Below, piece after piece: positions 16,923-25,668 of a DNA stretch of 64,000 nucleotides (the stretch's first letter is position 1; every line of letters starts with the position of its first letter). The position numbers were made by a program, and so were the translations under genes. The DNA comes from an uncultured SAR324 cluster bacterium (lineage in GTDB: Bacteria; SAR324; NAC60-12), in assembly GCA_905182865.1 (NCBI GenBank), contig CAJJCY010000004.1, positions 372,001 to 436,000 on the forward strand, read 5' to 3'. The notes under the pieces are model-generated. The model was not told where the DNA came from and ran no database searches. It worked only from the letters and a program-made list of their open reading frames with translations.

Positions 16923-18060
16923 TTACTGTCTGTTTTTAATAATAATTTCGTTGACTAACTCACCACCACGAGTGATCATGCAACTTTTAACTATTTCGTC
17001 ATCAGAGCGTAGGTTCAACTTTTTCTTTTCACTGTCCCAGAATTCCGAAACAAAATTCAGTAGATTGGAGGAATACATTTGGCTAGCGTGTTTGCCTACA
17101 CGGCCTGGCAAATTGCCTTGACCAAGAATAGTAACTCCATTTTCCGTAAGTACTTCCTCTCCAAAAACTGATCCTTCAACATTACCTCCAGTCTCAACAC
17201 CCATATCAACTATAATGCTTCCAGATTTCATGGCTTTTACCATCGCACCAGTTACAATCAAAGGCGCCGGTCGACCAAAAACCTGGGCTGTTGTAATTAC
17301 AATATCTGCTTGGCTAATGATATTCTTCATACCCTCTCTCTGCATCTCTAATTGATCATCAGTTAGTGCCTCTGCATATCCGGCTGATGTCTCTCCGGAA
17401 TCACCAAAATCAATATCAACAAATTTTGCACCAAGAGATTTTACCTGCTCGGCAACAACTGGTCGTGTGTCAAAAGCTTCTACTCTTGCACCAAGACGTT
17501 TAGCAGTTGCAATAGCTTGAAGACCAGCAACACCAGCTCCTACAACTAAAAACTTTTGCAGCTGGAATTGTTCCAGCAGCAGTCATCATCATGGGTAGAA
17601 TACGATCAATTTTTTCTGCAGCAAAAATAACTGCTCTATAACCAGCTATATTAGCCATAGAAGATAAAGCATCCATTTTTTGTGCACGAGCAATTCGTGG
17701 CATCATTTCCATACTTATTGATAGGACTCCTGCCCCAATAAATGAATCTAAGAGCTTGTGATCATTAAATGGATCAAAGAAAGAAATGTGAGTGGAACCT
17801 TTTTTGAGCTTGGCAATTTCTTCTGTGGGGGGTTTATGTAGACGCATGATAATATCTGCATTAGACAATACTTCACCTCGATCGATTATGATTTTAGCTC
17901 CTGCAGTTTGGTAGTCTTCATCTGTAAAGCCGATAGACTCTCCACACCTACTTTCAATATGTAAGTCTGCTCCTAGTTTACACAATGACTTTACAGTTTC
18001 TGGAATTAGAGGGACACGAGGGTCTGATTCAATTAATTCTTTTGGAACTCCTATAATCAT
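16923..18060 (-). pseudogene. pntAA: NAD(P) transhydrogenase alpha-1 (NAD-binding) subunit, one frameshift
   Basis: Soluble NAD(H)-binding subunit of the transhydrogenase, about 379 codons if repaired. It starts MIIGVPKELIESDPRV, a clear AlaDh/PntA N-terminus. After AAGTIPAAKV the frame breaks at a run of five T (A5 at 17548-17552 on the plus strand). Dropping one T restores VLVVGAGVAGLQAIATAKRL, the NAD-binding Rossmann motif, and the frame then runs to the stop at 16923. Since the lesion is a single homopolymer base, a sequencing error is a real possibility. All other landmarks look intact. Confidence 0.8.
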
Positions 18061-18452
18061 AATTGTCCATTATAAAATTAGGTAAAAGTCTGCAGTTAAA
18101 ATTTAATAGTAACTAATAATCAATAAATATTTTGTCTATTTAAATAATTTTATTTTATTTATTTTAAATAACTCTTTACAAAATCATTTTTAAAAAATAT
18201 TTGAGAAGATATTCTATAAAATATTGACGTAGTGACAATGATTTTGAAAATATTATATATTTTGTTGTTTAATTCGGCTTAAAAACTATTTCCAGAAATA
18301 ATAGAAAATCAACCATAATGAGACATGGTTAACTAAAAAGGCAAGATATAAGATTGGATAGATTATTTACCTAACGATGAAATAAATATACTTTTTTATA
18401 TTTCTTAACTCTAAATAAGCTAAAGCATAGAGGGATATGCAAGTTTTTTCAT
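18061..18452. other. AT-rich intergenic region
   Basis: About 390 bases between the start of the transhydrogenase operon and the end of the oxidase operon. It must contain the transhydrogenase promoter, but no convincing box is seen. No open frame is visible. Confidence 0.5.
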
Positions 18453-18500
18453 AAAAACTGACCCCCTGCAAGGCCAATTTATAAATTGAGGAATTGCAGG
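18453..18500 (-). terminator. Probable terminator of the cbb3 oxidase operon
   Basis: On the minus strand an inverted repeat (cctgcaa / ttgcagg, with a further aattt / aaatt inner pairing) is followed within a few bases by five T. It lies 27 bases beyond the stop of the last tiny gene of the operon. Confidence 0.6.
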
Positions 18501-18526
18501 TTTAGAATATTTCAGTTCATTACCTC

Positions 18527-18619
18527 CTATTTTTTAATTGCTAGATAGGCTACCCAGATAAAGAAGGTAACAGTCATTATGATGAAGATTGCAAAAGCTA
18601 TTTCTTCTGAAGTCGTCAT
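18527..18619 (-). CDS. 30-residue single-helix membrane peptide
   Basis: A tiny gene: ATG at 18619, stop at 18527. The peptide is MTTSEEIAFAIFIIMTVTFF followed by IWVAYLAIKK, that is one hydrophobic helix with a basic end. A strong ribosome-binding site (AAGGAGATATC before ATG) overlaps the end of the previous tiny gene. Its place at the end of the oxidase operon suggests a small accessory subunit of the cbb3 oxidase, but I recognise no family. Confidence 0.6.
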   Translation of the reverse strand: MTTSEEIAFAIFIIMTVTFFIWVAYLAIKK

Positions 18620-18629
18620 GATATCTCCT

Positions 18630-18728
18630 TTAAAGTAGTGCTACCCCAAAAATATTCAATGCAATTTCTGAAAACAGAATAATGAGATTCAATGCTACTA
18701 TACCCACCATTAGTTTTGCTGCGTTCAT
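18630..18728 (-). CDS. 32-residue single-helix membrane peptide
   Basis: ATG at 18728, stop at 18630, preceded by AGAAAGGAA. The peptide (MNAAKLMVGIVALNLIILF then SEIALNIFGVALL) is hydrophobic through most of its length, with one Glu in the middle of the helix. The next tiny gene starts 11 bases downstream with its ribosome-binding site inside the gap. It is probably translated as part of the cbb3 operon. Function is unknown. Confidence 0.55.
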   Translation of the reverse strand: MNAAKLMVGIVALNLIILFSEIALNIFGVALL

Positions 18729-18821
18729 TTTTTCCTTTCTAGTAGGAATTTTAAAGTTAAAAAAATTTATTCTTTTTTGTTATCATAAAATATTTCCATA
18801 GAACCTTTAATAAATTCATAA

Positions 18822-19097
18822 CTATTTATATATATTTTCATAATAACCTGTTGGAGTTAATTTAGTATCGTAATCTAAACCCGGCCCCAATCCGTCCCAA
18901 TAAACAAATCCATAATATATGGACCAGACGAACAGTATAGCGTAAACCACTAACAGCCAACTGTTTATTCTTCCATGGCGTGCCTGAATATGGCCTTGCC
19001 CATATTCCTCAACTTGTTGATGGTAAGGTAGGTTTTCTTGACTCGGAGATGTTTCTTCCATAATAGTTTTTTTATTATTATTTTGTTCTTCACTCAT
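18822..19097 (-). CDS. Small membrane protein of the cbb3 operon (FixP-N/CcoP-N-like?)
   Basis: A 91-residue protein with a hydrophilic N-terminus, a RHGRINSW stretch, one membrane helix at about 48-66 and a short tail. The layout (soluble start, RINSWLL, helix, then YWDGLGPGLDY) recalls the N-terminal membrane anchor of CcoP (FixP_N) without its haem domains. Because the neighbouring CcoO-type gene carries the extra haem domains, the pair could represent a rearranged CcoO/CcoP. That is inference. Its ATG overlaps the end of the CcoS-like gene (ATGAGTGA). It lacks any CxxCH. Confidence 0.55.
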   Translation of the reverse strand: MSEEQNNNKKTIMEETSPSQENLPYHQQVEEYGQGHIQARHGRINSWLLVVYAILFVWSIYYGFVYWDGLGPGLDYDTKLTPTGYYENIYK

Positions 19098-19245
19098 CTT
19101 CGGTTACCTCTGCATGATATGCTTTGTACTTGATCTCTTCAACATCAGTGAAAAGGCCCGACAATACTGCCCAGACAAAAATACATACAGCCCCTAAACT
19201 CATAAACAGTGCTACAAAAAATTGTATCATTGTTGCTTCAATCAT
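19090..19245 (-). CDS. ccoS: CcoS-like cbb3 oxidase assembly protein
   Basis: A 51-residue protein with one membrane helix, too short to stand out as an ORF. The segment VCIFVWAVLSGLFTDVEE resembles CcoS, in which a helix ends in a WAV-SGQFDDLE-type motif. CcoS is needed to assemble or insert haem into the CcoN subunit. It could alternatively be the small CcoQ subunit, which fits less well. It starts three bases after the stop of the upstream three-haem gene and its end overlaps the next start. The tight packing argues for a real gene. Confidence 0.62.
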   Translation of the reverse strand: MIEATMIQFFVALFMSLGAVCIFVWAVLSGLFTDVEEIKYKAYHAEVTEDE

Positions 19246-19248
19246 TGT

Positions 19249-20934
19249 TTATTCCTCATTTATGGAGGGTTCTAGCATCTCAATACCTTTTCTGCCTGCC
19301 CAAGCTTCGCCGGCATACTCACCAACTAATCCTCGTGAAGATTTTCGTTTATATGCTTTTTCTGAAGTATTAGCTTTAAGTTCGATATTATTTAGTGCTG
19401 ACCTATCTTCTTGAGAAATAGTCATTGCCACTCCTGTCAGAGAGTCAGTGAATGCAGAGAGTGACAATACAAAATATGCCAAAGCCCAGCGGTCTTCTTC
19501 AGGTAAGGAGTCTCCATAGGAAGGCATAGGAGTGCCACTCAGTCCGGTGGTTACTGTTCGATAAATGTCTTTAACTGAAGGTCCAGATTTGTAAAGCCCG
19601 GCAGTCAAGTCTGCAGGTAGAATAGGGTAACCGAAATCATCCTCGAGTTCACTTGATTTATCTCCGTCTCCTTTACCAGAATTCCCATGACATTCCCAGC
19701 ATTTTGCTTGTTGCCAAACTTCTTTCCCATGTTTGACAATATCCTCAGATGGTTCTGGTGCCATTCCAATATACATTGGTGCCTCAGCAGGTTCTTCTAC
19801 AAAGTAATGATACGGTTCCTCAGGATCACTTCTGTCCACTGCCAGTTCATACTTAATATACTGAATTACAGCAATCCGGACTTTATCTGGAAGCATATGC
19901 CACGAAGGCATCGAAGAGCCTCTTATACCCCTAGTAACAGTTCTATAAAGATCTCCATCCTGGGGTAATGAACCTGATGGGGTTAGTCTGAACTTAAACA
20001 CACCTGCATTAAAGTTTCTTGGCCTAAATTTATACATAAATGTTGCCGCCGGACCATTCCCATTTCCTGTAAGACCATGACACCCTTCGCACCTACGAGC
20101 ATATACGTTTTTGCCATATTCGATCCATTCTTCAGATTTAGGAATGGATACCATTGAAGCCTCGACTAGTTGTGGTTCGAAACGATCTCTCCATTTTCCA
20201 CGGTTAGTTCCAAGTTTTTGAACATAATCAATTAATCCTTTAAGCTCTTCACTTTGTGAAATAACACTTACTGATGAACCAGTGAATTCTTCATTTGGAG
20301 TATGGATTACAGGATATTTACCCTCCTCTACCACAAAAACAAGTCCAGCTTCATTAGGAGTGATAAGAATTTTTTCTTCACTTGAAAAATTAAATAAGTC
20401 GCCAGTGTCAGCATCCTTATCCACGGTTTGATTTCCATCCGAGTCCTCTACAACTTTCACCTCATAAGGACCTTTGAAAAGTTTAGCGAATCTGGGCATG
20501 ATTGAATCAGGTGTTATCATACGAGGATCCCAAAAGTGAGCAAGGTGCCATTCGTCGCTGTATTTAAGTCCCACTCTGGATAAATCTGGTCCTATACGTC
20601 GTGTGGAAAAAAGGTGAGGTCGATCAAAAGCATACTCTCCTGCTTGGGTGACTGGTCCCCAGCGACGTGTTTCCCCTGTAACCGGACGCACATATTGCGA
20701 GTGACAGTACGAACAACCTTCTCGGATGTAGACCTCCCGACCCAGTAACTCTGATTTTGAATAATCTGTAGCTTCGTGTTCCATCCATTTTAGTTCACCC
20801 AAATCTGTCCGCACCACTTTGGTGACCTTAATTTGATTTGATTCAGGTTCCAACATTGGAAGAACTCCTTGAACAAATAGTGCAAGAGTTGCAAAGAAAA
20901 AACCGGCCAGTAAAGAAACAGTTTTTAGATTCAT
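19249..20934 (-). CDS. ccoO: Three-haem CcoO-type cytochrome c (CcoO-CcoP-like fusion)
   Basis: A 561-residue protein with an N-terminal membrane helix and a CcoO domain holding GCSYCHSQYVRPV, then two class I cytochrome c domains with CEGCH (about 285) and CWECH (about 411). Ordinary CcoO has one haem and about 200 residues, while CcoP carries two haems. This gene therefore fuses the one-haem CcoO to two CcoP-like haem domains. Each added domain has a distal Met (MPSW, MPSY). Its ATG overlaps the stop of ccoN (ATGA). No separate CcoP follows. It would pass electrons from soluble cytochromes to CcoN. Confidence 0.88.
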   Translation of the reverse strand: MNLKTVSLLAGFFFATLALFVQGVLPMLEPESNQIKVTKVVRTDLGELKWMEHEATDYSKSELLGREVYIREGCSYCHSQYVRPVTGETRRWGPVTQAGEYAFDRPHLFSTRRIGPDLSRVGLKYSDEWHLAHFWDPRMITPDSIMPRFAKLFKGPYEVKVVEDSDGNQTVDKDADTGDLFNFSSEEKILITPNEAGLVFVVEEGKYPVIHTPNEEFTGSSVSVISQSEELKGLIDYVQKLGTNRGKWRDRFEPQLVEASMVSIPKSEEWIEYGKNVYARRCEGCHGLTGNGNGPAATFMYKFRPRNFNAGVFKFRLTPSGSLPQDGDLYRTVTRGIRGSSMPSWHMLPDKVRIAVIQYIKYELAVDRSDPEEPYHYFVEEPAEAPMYIGMAPEPSEDIVKHGKEVWQQAKCWECHGNSGKGDGDKSSELEDDFGYPILPADLTAGLYKSGPSVKDIYRTVTTGLSGTPMPSYGDSLPEEDRWALAYFVLSLSAFTDSLTGVAMTISQEDRSALNNIELKANTSEKAYKRKSSRGLVGEYAGEAWAGRKGIEMLEPSINEE

Positions 20935-22337
20935 GAGGTCTCCTTTATTTCTGCCAAATTACCATTTTGCTGACCCTTTTTATATGAAGCTAAAGTTGTT
21001 CGCATCAAGTTATAAACAAGTAGGGAAATACCAACATCCATACTTATTCCTGCGAAAGTTCTTATTACCCAATATGGACGCATCGCAACTAGAGAGTCCA
21101 GCCATTCAGTGCCGGTCATCCACATTGTTCCTTGCATCAATCCAGCCATTGTAAGTACTATCCCCATTATCGAAATTCCAAATGTTATTAACCAGAATGA
21201 CCAGTTACCTAACTTGAATGACCAGAGTTCCTGATCATGAATTTTTGGCCAAACATAGAGCGTTCCACCAATGGCCCAAACTACGAAAGTTCCAAATACA
21301 GTCAAATGAGAGTGAGATATGACAAAGTCAGTAAAGTGGGTAGGCTCTTGTAGAGACCGCAAGGCTTCTAACGATCCCTGAAAGCAGCCTATAAGGTACA
21401 TAAGCGATCCCATGATCAAAAACTTTGCTGGTAGGTTTCGACCAAAAGTATCCCATCGCCCAATCATTGTACCAAAGAAATTTTGTAAAACCGTCCAAAC
21501 AGGTATAATAAGTAACATTGAAGTTATTATGGCAAGTGTCTCTGCCCAGTCTGCGATAGGACTGTACAAGTAATGATGTATTCCGACAAATGGGTAAAAT
21601 AGTGCTAATGACCAGAATCCAATCAGCGATAGTTTATGACTGTAGATCGGATTTTTAACACTAGCAGGAAGAAAATAGTAAATTATTACATAACCGGCTG
21701 GAGTTATCCAAAGACCAACTATGTAGTGAATATATAAGCCATGAAAAGCCGCACTATTTACCCCCCACAGACTATAAGGAAGAATAAAACTCCCAAAAAC
21801 AAGGTTTAATGTTGTCCAGACAAATGCAGCGATTAGATACCACATACTGACATATAGTTGAGGCTCAGTCCTTTTGGAAATTGTAACAAGAAACTGTATT
21901 GTTGCTAGTGTCATACAAACGAAGAAGATGATGTCTGCTATTAGTGGCATTTCGCCTGCTTCCAGACCTTGACTGTAACCCAAGGCAAGAAGTATCATCC
22001 CCAAAACAAGTCCTAAATTCCAGGTCCAAGCCAACCAATAACCTAGCTTTTCCTGCCAGACTCTAATTCCACACAACCTGGGAACTATATAATAACAAAG
22101 TCCCATAAACAAAGTAGAAAATGCACCGAATATGACTCCGTTTACATGCATTGGCCGAAGTCGTCCAAATTGAATCTCTAAACTATTTCCCAAGTAACCA
22201 GGATAATTAAAGTAGCTTGAGATAATTGCTCCTACAGTAGGTGCAAACATTAACCAAAACATTCCCCAATATAGCCAAAGTCGTACTAGGGGTCGATCAA
22301 CAAGTGAGTCAAGACGTTCTTGTACAGTCTCAGTCAT
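20931..22337 (-). CDS. ccoN: cbb3-type cytochrome c oxidase subunit I
   Basis: The catalytic 468-residue, about 12-helix subunit that reduces oxygen to water and pumps protons. Haem and copper ligands are visible: MHVNGVIFGAF (haem b His), HGLYIHYIVGLW and GIHHYLYSP (CuB His), and SHSHLTVFGTF (haem b3 and haem b His). It begins the operon on the minus strand. A cluster of hairpin sequence and the cytochrome c gene lie upstream. High oxygen affinity is known for this family, implying growth at low oxygen. Confidence 0.93.
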   Translation of the reverse strand: MTETVQERLDSLVDRPLVRLWLYWGMFWLMFAPTVGAIISSYFNYPGYLGNSLEIQFGRLRPMHVNGVIFGAFSTLFMGLCYYIVPRLCGIRVWQEKLGYWLAWTWNLGLVLGMILLALGYSQGLEAGEMPLIADIIFFVCMTLATIQFLVTISKRTEPQLYVSMWYLIAAFVWTTLNLVFGSFILPYSLWGVNSAAFHGLYIHYIVGLWITPAGYVIIYYFLPASVKNPIYSHKLSLIGFWSLALFYPFVGIHHYLYSPIADWAETLAIITSMLLIIPVWTVLQNFFGTMIGRWDTFGRNLPAKFLIMGSLMYLIGCFQGSLEALRSLQEPTHFTDFVISHSHLTVFGTFVVWAIGGTLYVWPKIHDQELWSFKLGNWSFWLITFGISIMGIVLTMAGLMQGTMWMTGTEWLDSLVAMRPYWVIRTFAGISMDVGISLLVYNLMRTTLASYKKGQQNGNLAEIKETS

Positions 22338-22524
22338 TATACCTTTATACCTTTATATTTTTTGTGCTTTAGAATTAGATTGAATCATAATAAAATTCAA
22401 AAATTATCATTCAGTATATTAATGGGATAAATGAGCATAGCATCTTATTTTGTGATACATATATTCAATATTTTATCACAACAAAACCATGCATATAGGA
22501 AAGGGATCATCCTATCATTAAAAA

Positions 22525-22573
22525 CCCCTGCGCTCACACACAACTGTTAATGGTTGAAATGAGTCGCAAGGGG
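22525..22573 (-). promoter_or_regulatory. Hairpin upstream of ccoN, possible terminator or control element
   Basis: The arms cccctgcgctca and tgagtcgcaagggg pair with two single-base bulges around a loop of about 23 bases. It lies between the end of the cytochrome c gene (22595) and ccoN (22337). There is no T-run directly after it on the minus strand, so it may be a leader structure rather than a terminator. Confidence 0.4.
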
Positions 22574-22594
22574 ATAAATCAGGCCAATAAAACT

Positions 22595-23055
22595 CTAGTG
22601 AGTTCCAGGATCAATAACTGTTCCTTTGTGAGACCACATTATATAGGCCTCTAAGGCGATCATTGCTTCACTATCAATCCCAATTTTAACTCCTTCATTG
22701 GGCTTCTCTATGCACCAGTTGATCATCTCACGTAGACCAGCAACCTCACTCATTTGCTCCTGAAATTTAGGAAACTGGTGAGGATGTACATCTGAAGCAA
22801 AGGGATGACACATAGCACATGCCATACCTGTTTTGGTCAGAGTGACTCCCAATTCCTTTTGTGGTCCTCCACCATGGAACAATGCATCTCCCATTTTCAC
22901 AACATCCATGTAAGCATCGTAGTATGCCTGTTATCAGAAGAAGAGTGATTTTTTTTGTGTGCTGAAACTGGCCCTGTTAAAATTAACAGAACTGCCCCAA
23001 CAAACAAGGAAGCTGCAGCCATTGTCCATACTTTGGTTGAATTTTTATTCAACAT
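22595..23055 (-). pseudogene. Exported c-type cytochrome, frameshifted
   Basis: Starting at ATG 23055, preceded by a strong TAGGAGG, the gene encodes a signal peptide (AAASLFVGAVLLILTGPVSA) and then breaks near 22930. In the next frame QAYYDAYMDVVKMGDALFHG leads into a monohaem domain with MACAMCHPFA. The C-terminal part (LREMINWCIEKP ... LEAYIMW) resembles SoxA-type cytochromes. If the indel is an error, the protein is about 150 residues and periplasmic. It stands directly upstream of the cbb3 operon and downstream of the metallophosphoesterase, and could be the oxidase's electron donor. Confidence 0.75.
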
Positions 23056-23140
23056 TTTCCTCCTATTGAATGATTAATCAAATGTAAGCAAGACTGTAAG
23101 GATTTACAACCCTTTCCACATTCAAATAAAATAGAGTTCA

Positions 23141-24268
23141 TTAGTATTGCCAAATCTTATCAACGACTCTACTTCTTAGAGTTAGACCAGTATTGTCACC
23201 AGTACCAGCATCGACAGTGGCTTTGGCAAACACGTCTCTATCCCACATCTTATATTCTGTGTCAATTCCCTTTTGACTAGTATATTCAATTTCAGACCAG
23301 CCAACACCATCAAATGGATCACCAGGATCGACTCTGACATGAGGAACTGTCATCTTTGGTACACCTTCAGGTGCGTAAGGCCAAGGCCATGAAGTTGCCA
23401 ACATTCCAATTGAACGCATCCCTCCAATTTCATTGTAAAGGACCTGATGAGTATGACCATGAACATTGGTCACATTAGAGTATGGTTTGACAATTTCATG
23501 AACTTCACGCCAGTCACGAACCCAGAAGTTCCAAGGAGGATAATATTCATAAAGCGGATTGTGAGTAAAAAGAACGATCGGCGTATTCTTTTTTACACTA
23601 CGTAGATCTGAATCCAGCCATTCTAGCTGTTCTTGACCTAATCCGGCCCATGGACCTGCTACTGAACCATCTAAAGCTTCCATATGGCCCATTCGCTCTG
23701 TTGGAGTCATTTTTTTTGCACTCCAATAATCAGGTGCTTGTCCTACTGTATTTAATCCAACAAAATGAACACCCTTAATATCTTTGCTCCAAGGTGAACC
23801 GCCAAACTTTTTCTCCCAGAGTTTACCCATGTCCAGGTACCAGTCATGTTCACCTGGTATAAAATGTTTTGGGACTGTAACTGCCCTCAGCATCTGTTCG
23901 CCAAGAATCAATTCTTCTGGATCACCTTTTTGAGCCAGATCTCCACCAAAAATCATAAAATCTGGTTTCATGGCTTCGATCTCTTTAAAGGCCCTTTCTG
24001 CTTTATCTACAAAGCGAGTATTGAGTGTCTTTGGATAAAGGTGTGTATCTGAAACCCAAGCAAATCTGATATTACTTGCAGCATGAGCTATATCAACGGT
24101 ATTTATCAAAGGCCACCATCCGTATGTGGCGGCCCCTACTACACCACCAGAAATGATGGACTTGTGTAGAAAGGTGCGTCTAGAAATGCTGACTGTATTG
24201 TCAGGTTTCTGCTTCTTTCCACCTAGGACCTTATGCATCTCCAGTCTGTCGGGATGAACTTTTCCCAT
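23141..24268 (-). CDS. Tat-exported metallophosphoesterase with GEHD motif
   Basis: A 375-residue calcineurin-type phosphoesterase. The start at 24268 is chosen because GAGGAGG precedes it; a longer frame to 24340 has no such site. SISRRTFLHKSIISGGVVG is a twin-arginine signal, so it acts in the periplasm. Metal-site motifs are SDTHLY, GGDLAQKG, GEHDWYLDMG, FTHNPLY and GHTHQ. The usual Asn of GNHD is replaced by Glu (GEHD), which should alter metal binding. It lies between a cupredoxin-like gene and a c-type cytochrome gene, suggesting a respiratory rather than nutritional role. Substrate is unknown. Confidence 0.82.
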   Translation of the reverse strand: MGKVHPDRLEMHKVLGGKKQKPDNTVSISRRTFLHKSIISGGVVGAATYGWWPLINTVDIAHAASNIRFAWVSDTHLYPKTLNTRFVDKAERAFKEIEAMKPDFMIFGGDLAQKGDPEELILGEQMLRAVTVPKHFIPGEHDWYLDMGKLWEKKFGGSPWSKDIKGVHFVGLNTVGQAPDYWSAKKMTPTERMGHMEALDGSVAGPWAGLGQEQLEWLDSDLRSVKKNTPIVLFTHNPLYEYYPPWNFWVRDWREVHEIVKPYSNVTNVHGHTHQVLYNEIGGMRSIGMLATSWPWPYAPEGVPKMTVPHVRVDPGDPFDGVGWSEIEYTSQKGIDTEYKMWDRDVFAKATVDAGTGDNTGLTLRSRVVDKIWQY

Positions 24269-24534
24269 AAATGCCTCCTCAGTTAGAATTATAATCTCCC
24301 ATATCAGAGAGATATTAACTACTTTAATGAGCCACACCATTGTGGATTCATCAGCCTTTTAAATTTGGGTACACTTGTACCATTATTACTCTGCAAGGCA
24401 AACAGAATATAATTTTAAATTTTACAATTAATTATTTTTCCTAAAATCAGATAAAACTTAATAAATAGTCTAAATCCTCGATAATTCTAATTTAAATGAA
24501 ACATAAAAAATTTAAATTAAGACAATTTGATAAA

Positions 24535-25299
24535 TTAGATCATCCAGCAAAACCAAGAAAATTTTGATACTCTTTTTAAAGAATTATCTAATTGTTCTTT
24601 TGCTTTAACTACAATAGGAACTTCAACGCTCCCTGTATATCCTTGGAAGGCAACAAGTGTGTACTTACCAGGAGGAACCTGAGAAATAGAAAAATTGCCA
24701 TCCGCATCAGTAAGAGCATAATAGGGGTTATCTACTACTTGCATCCATCCTAGCATCCAACCATGAGCATCGCAGTCAATCTTGATGGTGCCAGGACGTT
24801 TCAAATTCTTCTCAATTCTTTGTCCTTGATTGGGCAGAGCTAAGTTAAAAACTGTTCGTTTACATTGCTTCCCCATTTTCTTGCAACTATAACCATGTGT
24901 GTTATGAAGAACTGGGTCTGAATTAACAATTGCTATCTTACCTTTACGTATTACCTGAACGGTAGGAGAAAAACGACACTTTTCTTGATTAAGAACTGGG
25001 ACTTCGGCTAATTCCTTTGGCCATGGCTTGCCCTTCTTAACCTTTTTCAAGTAAACAATTCCCTCTTCCACACCTTTATCTGGTCCTACCAAAATTTTAG
25101 GCTCTTTGCGCATTCCTCCACAAACAGATTTGTCCCTAGTGGGTATAATAGTTCTTTTAGGAACACGTCCATTAAACACAACTTTGCCAGATATAGTTCC
25201 GCCATTAGAAACTGATGTTTCCTTGTAAGCGCTTACCGGCATAGCCCATCCCAAAACACATAAAAACAACAAACTGGATAAAAGTGAAAAAAATCTCAA
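24535..25299 (-). CDS. Secreted cupredoxin-like / carboxypeptidase-regulatory-like protein
   Basis: A 254-residue exported protein (signal MRFFSLLSSLLFLCVLGWAM). The central part has the ligand pattern of a blue-copper site: VLHNTHG, then CDAHGWMLGWMQV with Cys, His and Met. The C-terminal part (ALTDADGNFSISQVPPGKY) is a carboxypeptidase regulatory-like beta sandwich. Proteins of this design are often called methylamine-utilisation-like; I would not assume that role. The start codon is TTG with a good AAAGGAG seven bases before it. It begins a minus-strand block running through the metallophosphoesterase and cytochrome to the oxidase. Confidence 0.72.
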   Translation of the reverse strand: MRFFSLLSSLLFLCVLGWAMPVSAYKETSVSNGGTISGKVVFNGRVPKRTIIPTRDKSVCGGMRKEPKILVGPDKGVEEGIVYLKKVKKGKPWPKELAEVPVLNQEKCRFSPTVQVIRKGKIAIVNSDPVLHNTHGYSCKKMGKQCKRTVFNLALPNQGQRIEKNLKRPGTIKIDCDAHGWMLGWMQVVDNPYYALTDADGNFSISQVPPGKYTLVAFQGYTGSVEVPIVVKAKEQLDNSLKRVSKFSWFCWMI

Positions 25300-25399
25300 G
25301 GGATACTCCTTTAGTTAAGTTAAATTGTTATGACAACAATATGTCTTATACTATAACAAAAGATAATATCAAAGAACATAATAAATTATTGAAAAGAAC

Positions 25400-25414
25400 C
25401 ATATATGATATATG
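25400..25414. promoter_or_regulatory. 15-bp palindrome, candidate operator
   Basis: CATATAT-G-ATATATG is a perfect inverted repeat about the central base. It lies 101 bases upstream of the cupredoxin-like gene. A FadR-type GntR regulator is encoded nearby and could bind here; this is inference. Confidence 0.4.
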
Positions 25415-25486
25415 ATGTTTTGCAGTGTGCCTTATATAAATAACTATAATTAATTTATGTGTCAAGTATTTTTTAAAAAAAAAACA

Positions 25487-25527
25487 AACTAATATAATTA
25501 TAACATAAATATATAATTATATTAGTT
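25487..25527. promoter_or_regulatory. Perfect 16-bp inverted repeat, candidate operator or hairpin
   Basis: Arms 25487-25502 (aactaatataattata) and 25512-25527 are exact reverse complements with a nine-base spacer. It sits about 140 bases upstream of the GntR gene. The arms are A/T-rich but end in AACTAAT/ATTAGTT. Dyads like this are common sites for dimeric regulators, though chance is not excluded in such A/T-rich DNA. Confidence 0.45.
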
Positions 25528-25668
25528 ACATAAATATTAAAATTTTTTATAAATTTTTTATTGAAAAACAAAAATATAGGAATGTTTTAATCAAGACATG
25601 GGCAAAGTCAGTATAGATTGGCTAATCATGCGTTTTGTTAGCACTCGATACTTAATAAATAAATAGCT

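Larger units (their letters stand above)
25300..25668. other. Divergent intergenic region with two inverted repeats
   Basis: About 370 bases between the cupredoxin-like gene (minus) and the GntR regulator (plus). It must hold both promoters and contains the two palindromes listed separately. The rest is A/T-rich with no other signal seen. Confidence 0.6.
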
